DNA from: Alphaproteobacteria bacterium
GTDB taxonomy: Bacteria; Pseudomonadota; Alphaproteobacteria; Micavibrionales; UBA2020
Direction of reading: 5' to 3'
Length of the DNA: 9,304 nt
Assembly: GCA_018971405.1 (NCBI GenBank)
Contig: JAGXAX010000038.1
Coordinates: forward strand, 1 to 9,304
The translations under genes were made by a program, and so were the position numbers. The notes beneath the pieces are model-generated. The model worked only from the letters and a program-made list of their open reading frames with translations, had not been told where the DNA came from and made no database searches. Positions 1-6,962 of the stretch are shown piece by piece; the stretch's first letter is position 1, and the number at the start of each line of letters is the position of its first letter.

Positions 1-724
1 TCTGCGTCGTGCGCGCGACCTGCTGGCCGACTTCCGCGATGGCGCTCGACATTTCCTCCGCGGCGGCGGAGATGGTCTGCACGTTCTGCGCCGTTGCGTC
101 CGACTTGGAGACCGCCGCATCGGCGCCCTGCCGCGCCCTTTCCACCGTCGCCGTCATGGATCTCGCCGTGCCTTCGAGGCTGGTCACCGTGCCATTGATG
201 TCCGTGGCGACGCTCTTCAGCGTTTCGTCGACGTCGTTGGCGACGGCGACGAAGCCCTTCATGTTCTTCTCGACGCTGCCCGTCGCCCTGTTGATCACGC
301 GGACGGCGTTCAGCAGCGCGCCATGCAGCCCCTCTTCGAGGATGCGGCGGAAATACTGGTTGCGGCTGACATATTCCATCGCTGCGGACGCCTCGCGGAT
401 GAAGGCGTCGTTGTAATCCGCCATCTCGTTCACGGCCCATTGCAGGGCGTAAAGGTCGCCTTTCTCGGCGATATGCGTCAACCGGCGCGAATAGTCACCC
501 AGCGCCAGCGCCTTGCAGGTTTCCGTCGTGCGGGCGATTTCCTTCCGCGCCCGCGAACCGAAAAGCAGCGACAAAACAGCGGCCGCCAGCGCGAGAACGG
601 AAAGGACGGCGCCGGCAATGCCGTATGACCCGCCTGAAACGCACGCCAAAGCCGCGAATGCGGCCAGCGCCGCCGTCGCGCCTGAAAACAGGATCGCTTT
701 AGAGAGAGAAGATGAATTCGTCAT
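1..724 (-). CDS. Methyl-accepting chemotaxis protein, Aer/CetA-like, C-terminus cut by window edge
   Basis: Reading the minus strand from ATG at 724 gives an open frame of 241 residues that runs off the left edge. It starts MTNSSSLSKA and has two hydrophobic segments at about residues 9-29 and 36-56, separated by only a few residues, so there is almost no periplasmic domain. A HAMP-like region follows (about 57-110), then a helical linker (about 111-150), then the beginning of the MCP signalling coiled coil with the typical AAAEEMSSAIAEVGQQV stretch near 220-236. The expected CheA/CheW-binding tip lies outside the window. AAGGG lies about 10 bases before the ATG. The start is inside the 3' end of the PAS gene (26-bp overlap), implying translational coupling. 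A receptor without a ligand-binding loop next to a PAS protein matches the Aer/CetA architecture, in which a cytoplasmic PAS protein supplies the signal. The MCP call is firm; the specific role is inferred. Confidence 0.88.
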   Translation of the reverse strand, partial: MTNSSSLSKAILFSGATAALAAFAALACVSGGSYGIAGAVLSVLALAAAVLSLLFGSRARKEIARTTETCKALALGDYSRRLTHIAEKGDLYALQWAVNEMADYNDAFIREASAAMEYVSRNQYFRRILEEGLHGALLNAVRVINRATGSVEKNMKGFVAVANDVDETLKSVATDINGTVTSLEGTARSMTATVERARQGADAAVSKSDATAQNVQTISAAAEEMSSAIAEVGQQVARTTQ

Positions 725-1223
725 AGCCGATGCCCTTTTTCTGCAGCAGATTGACCAAGATGCCCGTGGCGCTTTTCATGCCGTCCTTGCGGTTGGCGTG
801 CCGTTCCTCCTCGGCCAGCAGCGTCTTGTAAAGCGGGATGATTTTTCCCTCGACGATCGAACGGTCCGGCACGCGGCGGTTCGAGTGATAGCCGTCGATC
901 TGCCCCTCTGCGTCGAAGCTCGGCGTCACGTGCGCCAGAACCCAGTAATGGTCGCCATGCTTCGCGCGGTTCACGACATAGGCGAAAATTTCCTTCTTCG
1001 CCTGTATCGTATCCCACAGCAATTGAAACACGCAGCGCGGCATGCCGGGATGGCGGATCAGGCTGTGCGGCGCGCCCAGCGCCTCCTCTTCGGTATAGTC
1101 CGCGATATCGAGAAACGTCCTGTTGGCATAGGTGATATGCCCCTTCAGGTCGGTTTTGCTGACGATAATCTCGTTTTTGTCAAAAAAACGCTCGACCCCC
1201 GTCAAATCAACGGCTTTGCCCAA
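699..1223 (-). CDS. Stand-alone PAS-domain protein, Aer/CetB-like redox or energy-taxis sensor
   Basis: This 174-residue protein is essentially one PAS domain. It aligns by eye with the N-terminus of E. coli Aer, with the same numbering over the FAD-pocket region: N34, R57-H58-P59 and W70 are present, followed by a GDHYWV motif. Aer PAS binds FAD and senses redox state. Here residue 60 is Gly where Aer has Asp, and Aer's second pocket Trp (W79) is not conserved, so FAD binding is uncertain. No MCP or transmembrane part is present; the next gene supplies them, as in Campylobacter CetB/CetA. I chose the TTG start at 1223 because AAGGGGG lies five bases upstream, no other in-frame start fits, and it gives the Aer-like numbering. 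The C-terminus (YDEFIFSL) looks natural, so this does not appear to be a frameshifted full-length Aer. A probable FNR-type box lies upstream. Confidence 0.85.
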   Translation of the reverse strand: MGKAVDLTGVERFFDKNEIIVSKTDLKGHITYANRTFLDIADYTEEEALGAPHSLIRHPGMPRCVFQLLWDTIQAKKEIFAYVVNRAKHGDHYWVLAHVTPSFDAEGQIDGYHSNRRVPDRSIVEGKIIPLYKTLLAEEERHANRKDGMKSATGILVNLLQKKGIGYDEFIFSL

Positions 1224-1272
1224 CTGTACCCCCTTATAAGCATAATTACATACCTAACAAACATCTCTCCTT

Positions 1273-1278
1273 TTTATA
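1273..1278 (-). promoter_or_regulatory. Probable -10 element of the PAS-MCP operon
   Basis: The minus strand reads TATAAA here, about 50 bases before the PAS start codon. Transcription would begin near 1266-1269. There is no good TTGACA at the expected -35 distance. The FNR-type box at 1304-1317 is centred about 42-44 bases upstream of the predicted start site, which is the class II activator position (-41.5). Weak -35 plus an activator box is the usual pattern for an activated promoter. Confidence 0.45.
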
Positions 1279-1303
1279 GTCTCAAAAGTGACTAATCAGC
1301 CTG

Positions 1304-1317
1304 TTGATTTAGGTCAA
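1304..1317. promoter_or_regulatory. FNR/FixK/Anr-type binding site
   Basis: The sequence TTGATTTAGGTCAA matches the CRP/FNR-family half-site pattern TTGAT-N4-GTCAA, one base from the classical FNR form TTGAT-N4-ATCAA and identical in its arms to sites commonly used by alphaproteobacterial FnrL/FixK-type regulators. It lies upstream of the minus-strand PAS-MCP operon with class II spacing to a TATAAA box, suggesting activation under low oxygen. The regulator itself is not in the window. Confidence 0.55.
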
Positions 1318-1394
1318 GTCTGCACAGATATTATTATTATTTAAAAACAAATAGATAAGTGAATTTTATACAAATATCGCATCGCACCCCCGTC

Positions 1395-1417
1395 CTTATG
1401 GCGCGACACGCCATAAG
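1395..1417. repeat. Perfect inverted repeat, 9-bp arms with 5-base loop
   Basis: CTTATGGCG at 1395-1403 is followed by the loop CGACA and then CGCCATAAG at 1409-1417, a perfect match. Neither strand has a T run after it, so it is not a standard intrinsic terminator. It lies 27 bases upstream of the -35 element of the tRNA promoter and about 80 bases upstream of the FNR box as seen from the minus strand. An operator or an RNA hairpin are both possible; the function is unknown. Confidence 0.6.
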
Positions 1418-1444
1418 TTTGAAAGGGCCTTGCACTTTGTCTTC

Positions 1445-1480
1445 TTGACAACAAAGGGGAAGTTGCTCTATTGCTATATT
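1445..1480 (+). promoter_or_regulatory. Probable sigma-70-type promoter of tRNA-Gly
   Basis: A perfect TTGACA occurs at 1445-1450. Two -10 candidates follow: TATTGC at 1469-1474 with an 18-base spacer, and TATATT at 1475-1480, which is a better hexamer with an extended TGC in front but has a 24-base spacer. Either would start transcription at roughly 1480-1488, leaving a 5' leader of 40-50 bases to be removed by RNase P. Which -10 is used cannot be decided by eye. Confidence 0.5.
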
Positions 1481-1528
1481 CCGCACGTTCGGGAGGGCTT
1501 TTTTTGAGCTTGTCCGTGGCGAATATAT

Positions 1529-1603
<75 letters not shown>

Positions 1604-1629
1604 TTCTTTTTCATTTTCCATGTTTTCGA

Positions 1630-1659
1630 TGCCGAAAGAGCCTTCGCAGGGCATTTTTT
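1630..1659 (+). terminator. Possible intrinsic terminator after tRNA-Gly
   Basis: An imperfect hairpin forms between 1630 and 1653: CGAA pairs with TTCG around a six-base loop, and TGC at the foot pairs with GCA after a 3' bulge. It is followed directly by T6 at 1654-1659. The stem is weak and bulged, but the position, about 26 bases past the encoded CCA, suits a tRNA terminator. Confidence 0.4.
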
Positions 1660-1712
1660 GTCTGTCCGGCAGAATAGGTAAATTCTGTTCTCCCCTCGAA
1701 AAAAAACAACGC

Positions 1713-1734
1713 GGTGGCATTTGGCGATGCCGCC
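1713..1734. repeat. Hairpin related to the terminator at 2118-2155
   Basis: GGTGGCAT (1713-1720) pairs with ATGCCGCC (1727-1734), eight pairs including one G-U. An A8 run lies at 1699-1706, so on the minus strand the hairpin is followed six bases later by T8, a poor-to-moderate terminator with no minus-strand gene to serve. Its two arms, CGGTGGCAT and TGCCGCC, are repeated exactly and in the same orientation in the terminator at 2118-2155 on the other side of the small secreted-protein gene. Confidence 0.5.
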
Positions 1735-1775
1735 ACCATCTTGCTGTCACCCACAATTTATGGGAGTATTGAGGC

Positions 1776-1807
1776 GTCGGCATTCATTTCGAATGTCGGC
1801 TTTTTTT
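1776..1807 (+). terminator. Intrinsic terminator hairpin just before the small secreted-protein gene
   Basis: GTCGGCATTC (1776-1785) pairs with GAATGTCGGC (1791-1800) over ten pairs with two G-U wobbles and a five-base loop, followed directly by T7 at 1801-1807. This is a textbook rho-independent terminator on the plus strand. It ends only 17 bases before the ATG at 1825 and three before the AGGAG ribosome site, leaving no room for a promoter in between. It is therefore either a leader attenuator of the small gene or the 3' end of an upstream small RNA. Confidence 0.75.
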
Positions 1808-1824
1808 ATAGGAGAACCAACCAA

Positions 1825-2043
1825 ATGAAAACGAAAACTTTCCTCATCCTCGCTGCTGCTGCCCTGATTCTCGCCGCGCCGACCGCCGGCTGGACGCAAG
1901 ACGCCGGCACCGCCACGCAAGGCACTGCCGCGCAAAGCACCGATAACGGTGCTGCCACGCAAAGCACGGATAACGGCGCTGCCGCCGCCCAGCAAGGCGA
2001 CACTGCGCAGCAACCTGCTCCGCAACAAGACAACGCGCAATAA
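1825..2043 (+). CDS. Small secreted low-complexity protein (72 aa)
   Basis: ATG at 1825 is preceded by AGGAG at 1810-1814. The frame also opens upstream at 1714, but that would translate through two hairpins and bury the signal peptide, so I reject that start. Residues 1-23 form a clear signal peptide: MKTKT, then a Leu/Ala-rich core, then APTAG. The mature part, about 50 residues, is almost only Ala, Gln, Thr, Asp, Asn, Gly and Ser, with no Cys or His and one Trp (W23) near the predicted cleavage site. It contains a tandem nine-residue repeat (A-A/T-QSTDNGA, residues 35-43 and 44-52) and ends in a Gln/Pro-rich tail. It is probably disordered and exported to the periplasm. I do not recognise a family. 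A terminator hairpin precedes it and another follows it, so it is a stand-alone transcription unit, perhaps controlled by attenuation. Confidence 0.75.
   Translation: MKTKTFLILAAAALILAAPTAGWTQDAGTATQGTAAQSTDNGAATQSTDNGAAAAQQGDTAQQPAPQQDNAQ
1927..1980 (+). repeat. In-frame tandem repeat, 2 x 27 bp
   Basis: Two adjacent 27-base units (1927-1953 and 1954-1980) encode AAQSTDNGA and ATQSTDNGA. They differ at few positions, mostly third codon bases. This suggests an older duplication within the small secreted-protein gene, maintained at protein level. Confidence 0.8.
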
Positions 2044-2117
2044 CCTTCTTCCCGTGGTTCGGCGGGACTGATTGGAGAGAACTTTTCCGCAGGATTGCAG
2101 ACAAAGAAGATAAACGT

Positions 2118-2155
2118 AAAAAAACCCGGTGGCATGCTTGTGCCGCCGGGTTTTT
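2118..2155 (+). terminator. Strong intrinsic terminator, potentially bidirectional
   Basis: AAAAACCCGGTGGCA (2120-2134) pairs with TGCCGCCGGGTTTTT (2141-2155): fifteen pairs with one G-U and a six-base loop. An A7 run (2118-2124) on the left and T5 on the right mean it could stop transcription on either strand. It lies about 75 bases after the stop of the small secreted-protein gene and insulates guaA from it. Confidence 0.88.
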
Positions 2156-2186
2156 CATTCCGCGCGGATAAAATGCAAAAAACTGT

Positions 2187-2213
2187 TTGAAGTGCGGCCC
2201 CGGCTTGTATAAT
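2187..2213 (+). promoter_or_regulatory. guaAB promoter
   Basis: A perfect TATAAT sits at 2208-2213. The best -35 is TTGAAG at 2187-2192 with a short 15-base spacer; TTTGAA one base earlier gives 16. The predicted transcription start is at about 2218-2221, on top of the guaA ATG at 2218, and no Shine-Dalgarno sequence can be seen. I see no guanine riboswitch-like structure in the short gap between the terminator and the gene. Confidence 0.65.
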
Positions 2214-2217
2214 AACC

Positions 2218-3768
2218 ATGCTCATGAAAGCGGAACAGCACGACAAGGTGATTATCCTCGATTTCGGCTCGCAGGTGACGCAACTGATCGCCCGGCGCGT
2301 GCGCGAGGCCGGGGTTTATTGCGAACTGCTGCCCTTCTCGACGCCGCTCTCCGATATCGGCAAACGCGCGCCGAAAGCCGTCATTCTCTCCGGCGGCCCC
2401 GCCTCCGTCACGGAAAAAGACAGCCCGCGCATCCCCGATGGATTGCTTGAGATGGGCGTGCCGGTGCTCGGCATCTGCTACGGCCTGCAGGCGATGTGCG
2501 ACGCGCTGGGCGGAAAAGTGGAATCATCGGAGAACCGCGAATTCGGCCGCGCGGCCATCGCATTCGATGACAGCAAACTCTTCTCCGGCGTCTTGAAAAA
2601 AGAAGTCTGGATGAGCCATGGCGACAGCGTCACCGCCCTGCCCCCGGGATTCAAGGTCATCGCCAGCACGAAAACCTGCCCCTACGCCGCCGTCGCCGAC
2701 GAAAGGCGCAAGTTCTACGGCGTGCAGTTCCACCCCGAAGTCGTGCATACGCCGGACGGCGCGCGCATGCTGAAAAATTTCGTTCTCGAAATCGCCGGAT
2801 GCAAAGCCGACTGGACGATGGCCGCCTTCCGCGACGAGAGCATCGCAAAAATCCGCGAACAGGTCGGCAGCAACCGCGTGATCTGCGGCGTGTCCGGCGG
2901 CGTCGATTCAACCGTCGTCGCCGCGCTGCTGCACGAAGCCATTGGTGACAGGCTGACTTGCATTTTCGTCGATACCGGCCTGATGCGCCGCAACGAGGCG
3001 GCGGAAGTCGTCGGCCTGTTCCGCGATCATTTCAACATCCCGCTTGTTCATGAAGACGCAGGCGCATTGTTCCTTGACCGGCTCAAGGACGTGGACGACC
3101 CCGAACAAAAGCGCAAGATCATCGGCAAAACCTTCATCGACGTTTTCACACGCGCGGAGAAAAAGGCGGGCGCAGCGGAGTTCCTCGCACAAGGCACGCT
3201 TTATCCCGACGTCATCGAAAGCGTCTCGCCGCACGGCGGCCCCGCCGTCACCATCAAGTCCCACCACAACGTCGGCGGCATGCCTAAAGACGTCAAATTC
3301 AAAATCGTCGAACCCTTGCGCATGCTGTTCAAGGACGAAGTGCGGGCATTGGGGCGCGAACTCGGCATCCCCGAAAAATTCATCGGCCGCCATCCGTTCC
3401 CCGGCCCCGGTCTCGCCATCCGCATCCCCGGCGCGGTGACGGCGGAGAAAGTCTCCATCCTGCAAAAGGCTGACGCGATCTTTATCGAAGAGCTGCACAA
3501 AAACAACCTCTATGCCGAAACATGGCAGGCCTTCGCCGTGCTGCTGCCGGTTAAAACCGTCGGCGTGATGGGTGATGGGCGCACCTACGACCACGTCCTC
3601 GCCCTCCGCGCCGTGACGTCGGTGGACGGCATGACGGCAGACTTCGCCGCCTTGCCGCATGAATTTTTAGGACATGTCGCCGTGCGCATCGTCAACGAAG
3701 TGCGCGGCATCAACCGCGTCGTCTACGACATCACCTCCAAACCGCCCGGAACGATCGAGTGGGAATGA
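2218..3768 (+). CDS. guaA: GMP synthase (glutamine-hydrolysing)
   Basis: GuaA converts XMP to GMP using ATP and glutamine in the cytoplasm, the last step of guanylate synthesis. At 516 residues it is close to the usual bacterial length (E. coli 525). The N-terminal class I amidotransferase domain has the oxyanion-region motif SGGPAS (58-63), the nucleophile Cys87 in GICYGLQ, and H172/E174 in VQFHPEV. The ATP-pyrophosphatase domain carries the PP-loop SGGVDS (226-231). The C-terminal dimerisation domain includes [16 protein letters not shown] and ends KPPGTIEWE, the family signature. All key residues are intact. Two ATGs are available (2218 and 2224), neither with a Shine-Dalgarno, and the promoter abuts them, so either could be a leaderless start. 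guaB follows 15 bases after the stop, so both steps from IMP to GMP are encoded together, in the order guaA-guaB, the reverse of E. coli. Confidence 0.98.
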   Translation: MLMKAEQHDKVIILDFGSQVTQLIARRVREAGVYCELLPFSTPLSDIGKRAPKAVILSGGPASVTEKDSPRIPDGLLEMGVPVLGICYGLQAMCDALGGKVESSENREFGRAAIAFDDSKLFSGVLKKEVWMSHGDSVTALPPGFKVIASTKTCPYAAVADERRKFYGVQFHPEVVHTPDGARMLKNFVLEIAGCKADWTMAAFRDESIAKIREQVGSNRVICGVSGGVDSTVVAALLHEAIGDRLTCIFVDTGLMRRNEAAEVVGLFRDHFNIPLVHEDAGALFLDRLKDVDDPEQKRKIIGKTFIDVFTRAEKKAGAAEFLAQGTLYPDVIESVSPHGGPAVTIKSHHNVGGMPKDVKFKIVEPLRMLFKDEVRALGRELGIPEKFIGRHPFPGPGLAIRIPGAVTAEKVSILQKADAIFIEELHKNNLYAETWQAFAVLLPVKTVGVMGDGRTYDHVLALRAVTSVDGMTADFAALPHEFLGHVAVRIVNEVRGINRVVYDITSKPPGTIEWE

Positions 3769-6056
<2,288 letters not shown>

Positions 6057-6059
6057 TCT

Positions 6060-6482
6060 TCATTCCCCGGACTTCTTTTTGAGCGGCAGGCAGTAAAGCT
6101 CCAGCCTGTGACCGATCAGTTCATATCCCAGATTCTCAGCCACCATATGCTGAAGCTTCTCTATCTCTTCGTTGGTGAACTCGATCACCCGGCCGGATTT
6201 CATGTCGATCAGGTGGTCATGGTGGTCTTCGCCGGTTTCCTCGTAGCGGGCGCGTCCGTCACCGAAGTCGTGCTTGTCGATGACCCCGGCCTCCTCGAAC
6301 AGCCGAACCGTGCGGTATACCGTCGCCATGCCTATTTTCGGGTCGGCCTTCTGGGTGCGCTGGTACAAAAGCTCGACATCAGGATGGTCGTCGGATTCCG
6401 ACAATACGCGCGCGATGGTGCGGCGCTGGCTGGTCATCTTCAGGCCTTTTTCCGCACAACGCTGCTCCAGACGTGACGGCAT
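6060..6482 (-). CDS. fur: Fur-family metal-responsive transcriptional regulator
   Basis: A 140-residue Fur-family protein. The N-terminal winged helix has MTSQRR (16-21) and the recognition segment ATVYRTVRLFEEAGVI (53-68). The dimerisation/metal-sensing domain has HHDHLIDMKSGRVIEF (87-102) and H125 near the C-terminus. The CxxC zinc site that follows HHDHL in E. coli Fur is absent, as is usual for alphaproteobacterial Fur/Mur. Such proteins sense Fe(II) or Mn(II). GTG at 6485 and ATG at 6482 are adjacent in-frame starts; I prefer ATG because AGGA lies eight bases before it. It heads a two-gene operon with the CDF-like transporter and is divergent from an iron-uptake operon carrying a Fur box, its likely target. 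A Zur or Irr role is less likely from the motif set, but Mn-sensing Mur cannot be excluded. Confidence 0.94.
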   Translation of the reverse strand: MPSRLEQRCAEKGLKMTSQRRTIARVLSESDDHPDVELLYQRTQKADPKIGMATVYRTVRLFEEAGVIDKHDFGDGRARYEETGEDHHDHLIDMKSGRVIEFTNEEIEKLQHMVAENLGYELIGHRLELYCLPLKKKSGE

Positions 6483-6529
6483 CACCGCTTTCCTTAAAAA
6501 ATATGAAAATAATATGAGCGAATGAACCC

Positions 6530-6535
6530 ATTATA
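6530..6535 (-). promoter_or_regulatory. -10 element of the fur-CDF operon
   Basis: The minus strand reads TATAAT here, about 48 bases before the fur ATG, predicting a start near 6523 and a leader of about 40 bases. No good -35 hexamer is seen 16-18 bases upstream (the 17-base position reads GATATG). The Fur box at 6594-6608 is centred nearly 80 bases upstream of this start, so direct repression from it is unlikely. Confidence 0.55.
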
Positions 6536-6565
6536 TAGACTTATTCCGGCACCATATCCATGAAA

Positions 6566-6594
6566 TTTACGCTTGACTTAATCCCCTTTAAAAT
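6566..6594 (+). promoter_or_regulatory. Promoter of the iron-uptake operon
   Basis: TTTACG (6566-6571) and TAAAAT (6589-6594) are separated by 17 bases, matching four and five of six consensus bases. Transcription would start near 6601, inside the Fur box, leaving a leader of about 28 bases that carries AAGGA. A better -35-like TTGACT at 6573-6578 has no suitable -10 at normal distance (only AGAATG-like sequence). Confidence 0.5.
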
Positions 6595-6608
6595 GAGAAT
6601 GATTATCA
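6594..6608. promoter_or_regulatory. Fur box (7-1-7 type)
   Basis: TGAGAATGATTATCA differs from the classical 7-1-7 Fur consensus TGATAATnATTATCA at one position. It begins on the last base of the predicted -10 and covers the predicted transcription start, so metal-loaded Fur bound here would block RNA polymerase. A Fur-family gene is 112 bases away, read divergently, and the operon it controls encodes an FTR1 permease, a typical Fur target. Confidence 0.82.
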
Positions 6609-6628
6609 ATTGCAGAAAAGGATCCCCC

Positions 6629-6961
6629 ATGCACCGCCGATTCGCTATATTCGCCTTCTCTCTCCTGCTTTGCCTGCCCGCCGCCGCGCACGCCGACAAC
6701 GCGGGCTCTTACGTCCTGACGCTGAAAGACGGCAAATTCTCGCCGCCGAACCTGACTCTCCCTGCTAATCGAAAGGTGAAGCTGACCGTCAAAAACGAAA
6801 GCGCGATGCCGGCGGAATTCGAAAGCTCCGACCTTGACCGCGAGCAGGTCGTGGCGGCGCACGACTCCATCACCGTCTATCTCGGCCCGCTTGATGCCGG
6901 CGTTTACGGCTACTTCAACGACTTCGACCGCAAAGTCTCCGGAAAGATCGAGGTAAAGTAA
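6629..6961 (+). CDS. Periplasmic cupredoxin-domain protein, FtrB/EfeO-cupredoxin-like
   Basis: ATG at 6629 is preceded by AAGGA with a six-base gap; an in-frame ATG at 6560 lies upstream of the promoter and Fur box and cannot be the start. The 110-residue product has a signal peptide with AHA-D cleavage at about residue 22. The mature part is a beta-rich cupredoxin-like domain (KFSPPNLTLPANRKVKLTVKNES, about residues 36-58, is typical) with an acidic patch EFESSDLDRE (63-72) and a final GYFNDFDRKVSGKIEVK strand. In Bordetella and Brucella the cupredoxin FtrB works with FTR1 permease FtrC in acid-stimulated ferrous iron uptake, probably handling oxidation or metal delivery. The mature protein has no Cys and a single His (H78), so it lacks a classical type 1 copper site; acidic residues and M60 are possible ligands. 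It is the first gene of a Fur-box-controlled operon, ending one base before the next ATG. Confidence 0.82.
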   Translation: MHRRFAIFAFSLLLCLPAAAHADNAGSYVLTLKDGKFSPPNLTLPANRKVKLTVKNESAMPAEFESSDLDREQVVAAHDSITVYLGPLDAGVYGYFNDFDRKVSGKIEVK

Positions 6962-6962
6962 A

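Larger units (their letters stand above)
1224..1528. other. Intergenic region between the aerotaxis pair and tRNA-Gly
   Basis: About 305 bases without a convincing gene. It contains the minus-strand promoter and FNR-type box, a strongly AT-rich block (about 1318-1378, with repeated ATT triplets), a perfect 9-bp inverted repeat, the tRNA promoter, and a T7 run at 1499-1505 within the presumed tRNA leader. The AT-rich block sits directly upstream of the FNR-type box as seen from the minus-strand promoter and could act as an UP-like or DNA-bending element; that is inference. Confidence 0.6.

Noticed and set aside
699..724. Possible frameshift splitting a single fused Aer receptor
   Set aside because: The PAS protein ends with a natural-looking C-terminus, the MCP start has its own ribosome site and short N-terminal tail, and split PAS/MCP pairs are known.
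513..1295. 260-residue plus-strand frame
   Set aside because: It is antisense to the PAS gene and the start of the MCP gene, whose motifs are unmistakable; it results from GC-rich codon bias.
1489..1505. T7 run before tRNA-Gly as a possible terminator
   Set aside because: No convincing stem precedes it; only a three-base CCG/CGG pairing can be drawn, with extra bases before the T run.
1714..1824. Upstream ATG extending the small secreted-protein gene by 37 residues
   Set aside because: The extension passes through two hairpins, has no ribosome site and would bury the signal peptide; ATG 1825 has AGGAG.
2908..3660. 250-residue minus-strand frame within guaA
   Set aside because: Antisense shadow of the conserved guaA coding sequence.
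6505..6522. Second Fur-box-like sequence (TGAAAATAATATGAG) near the fur promoter
   Set aside because: The left half fits the consensus but the right half has at least four mismatches; it is probably just AT-rich promoter DNA.
6560..6628. Upstream ATG extending the cupredoxin gene
   Set aside because: It lies before the promoter and Fur box and places the signal peptide internally; ATG 6629 has AAGGA.
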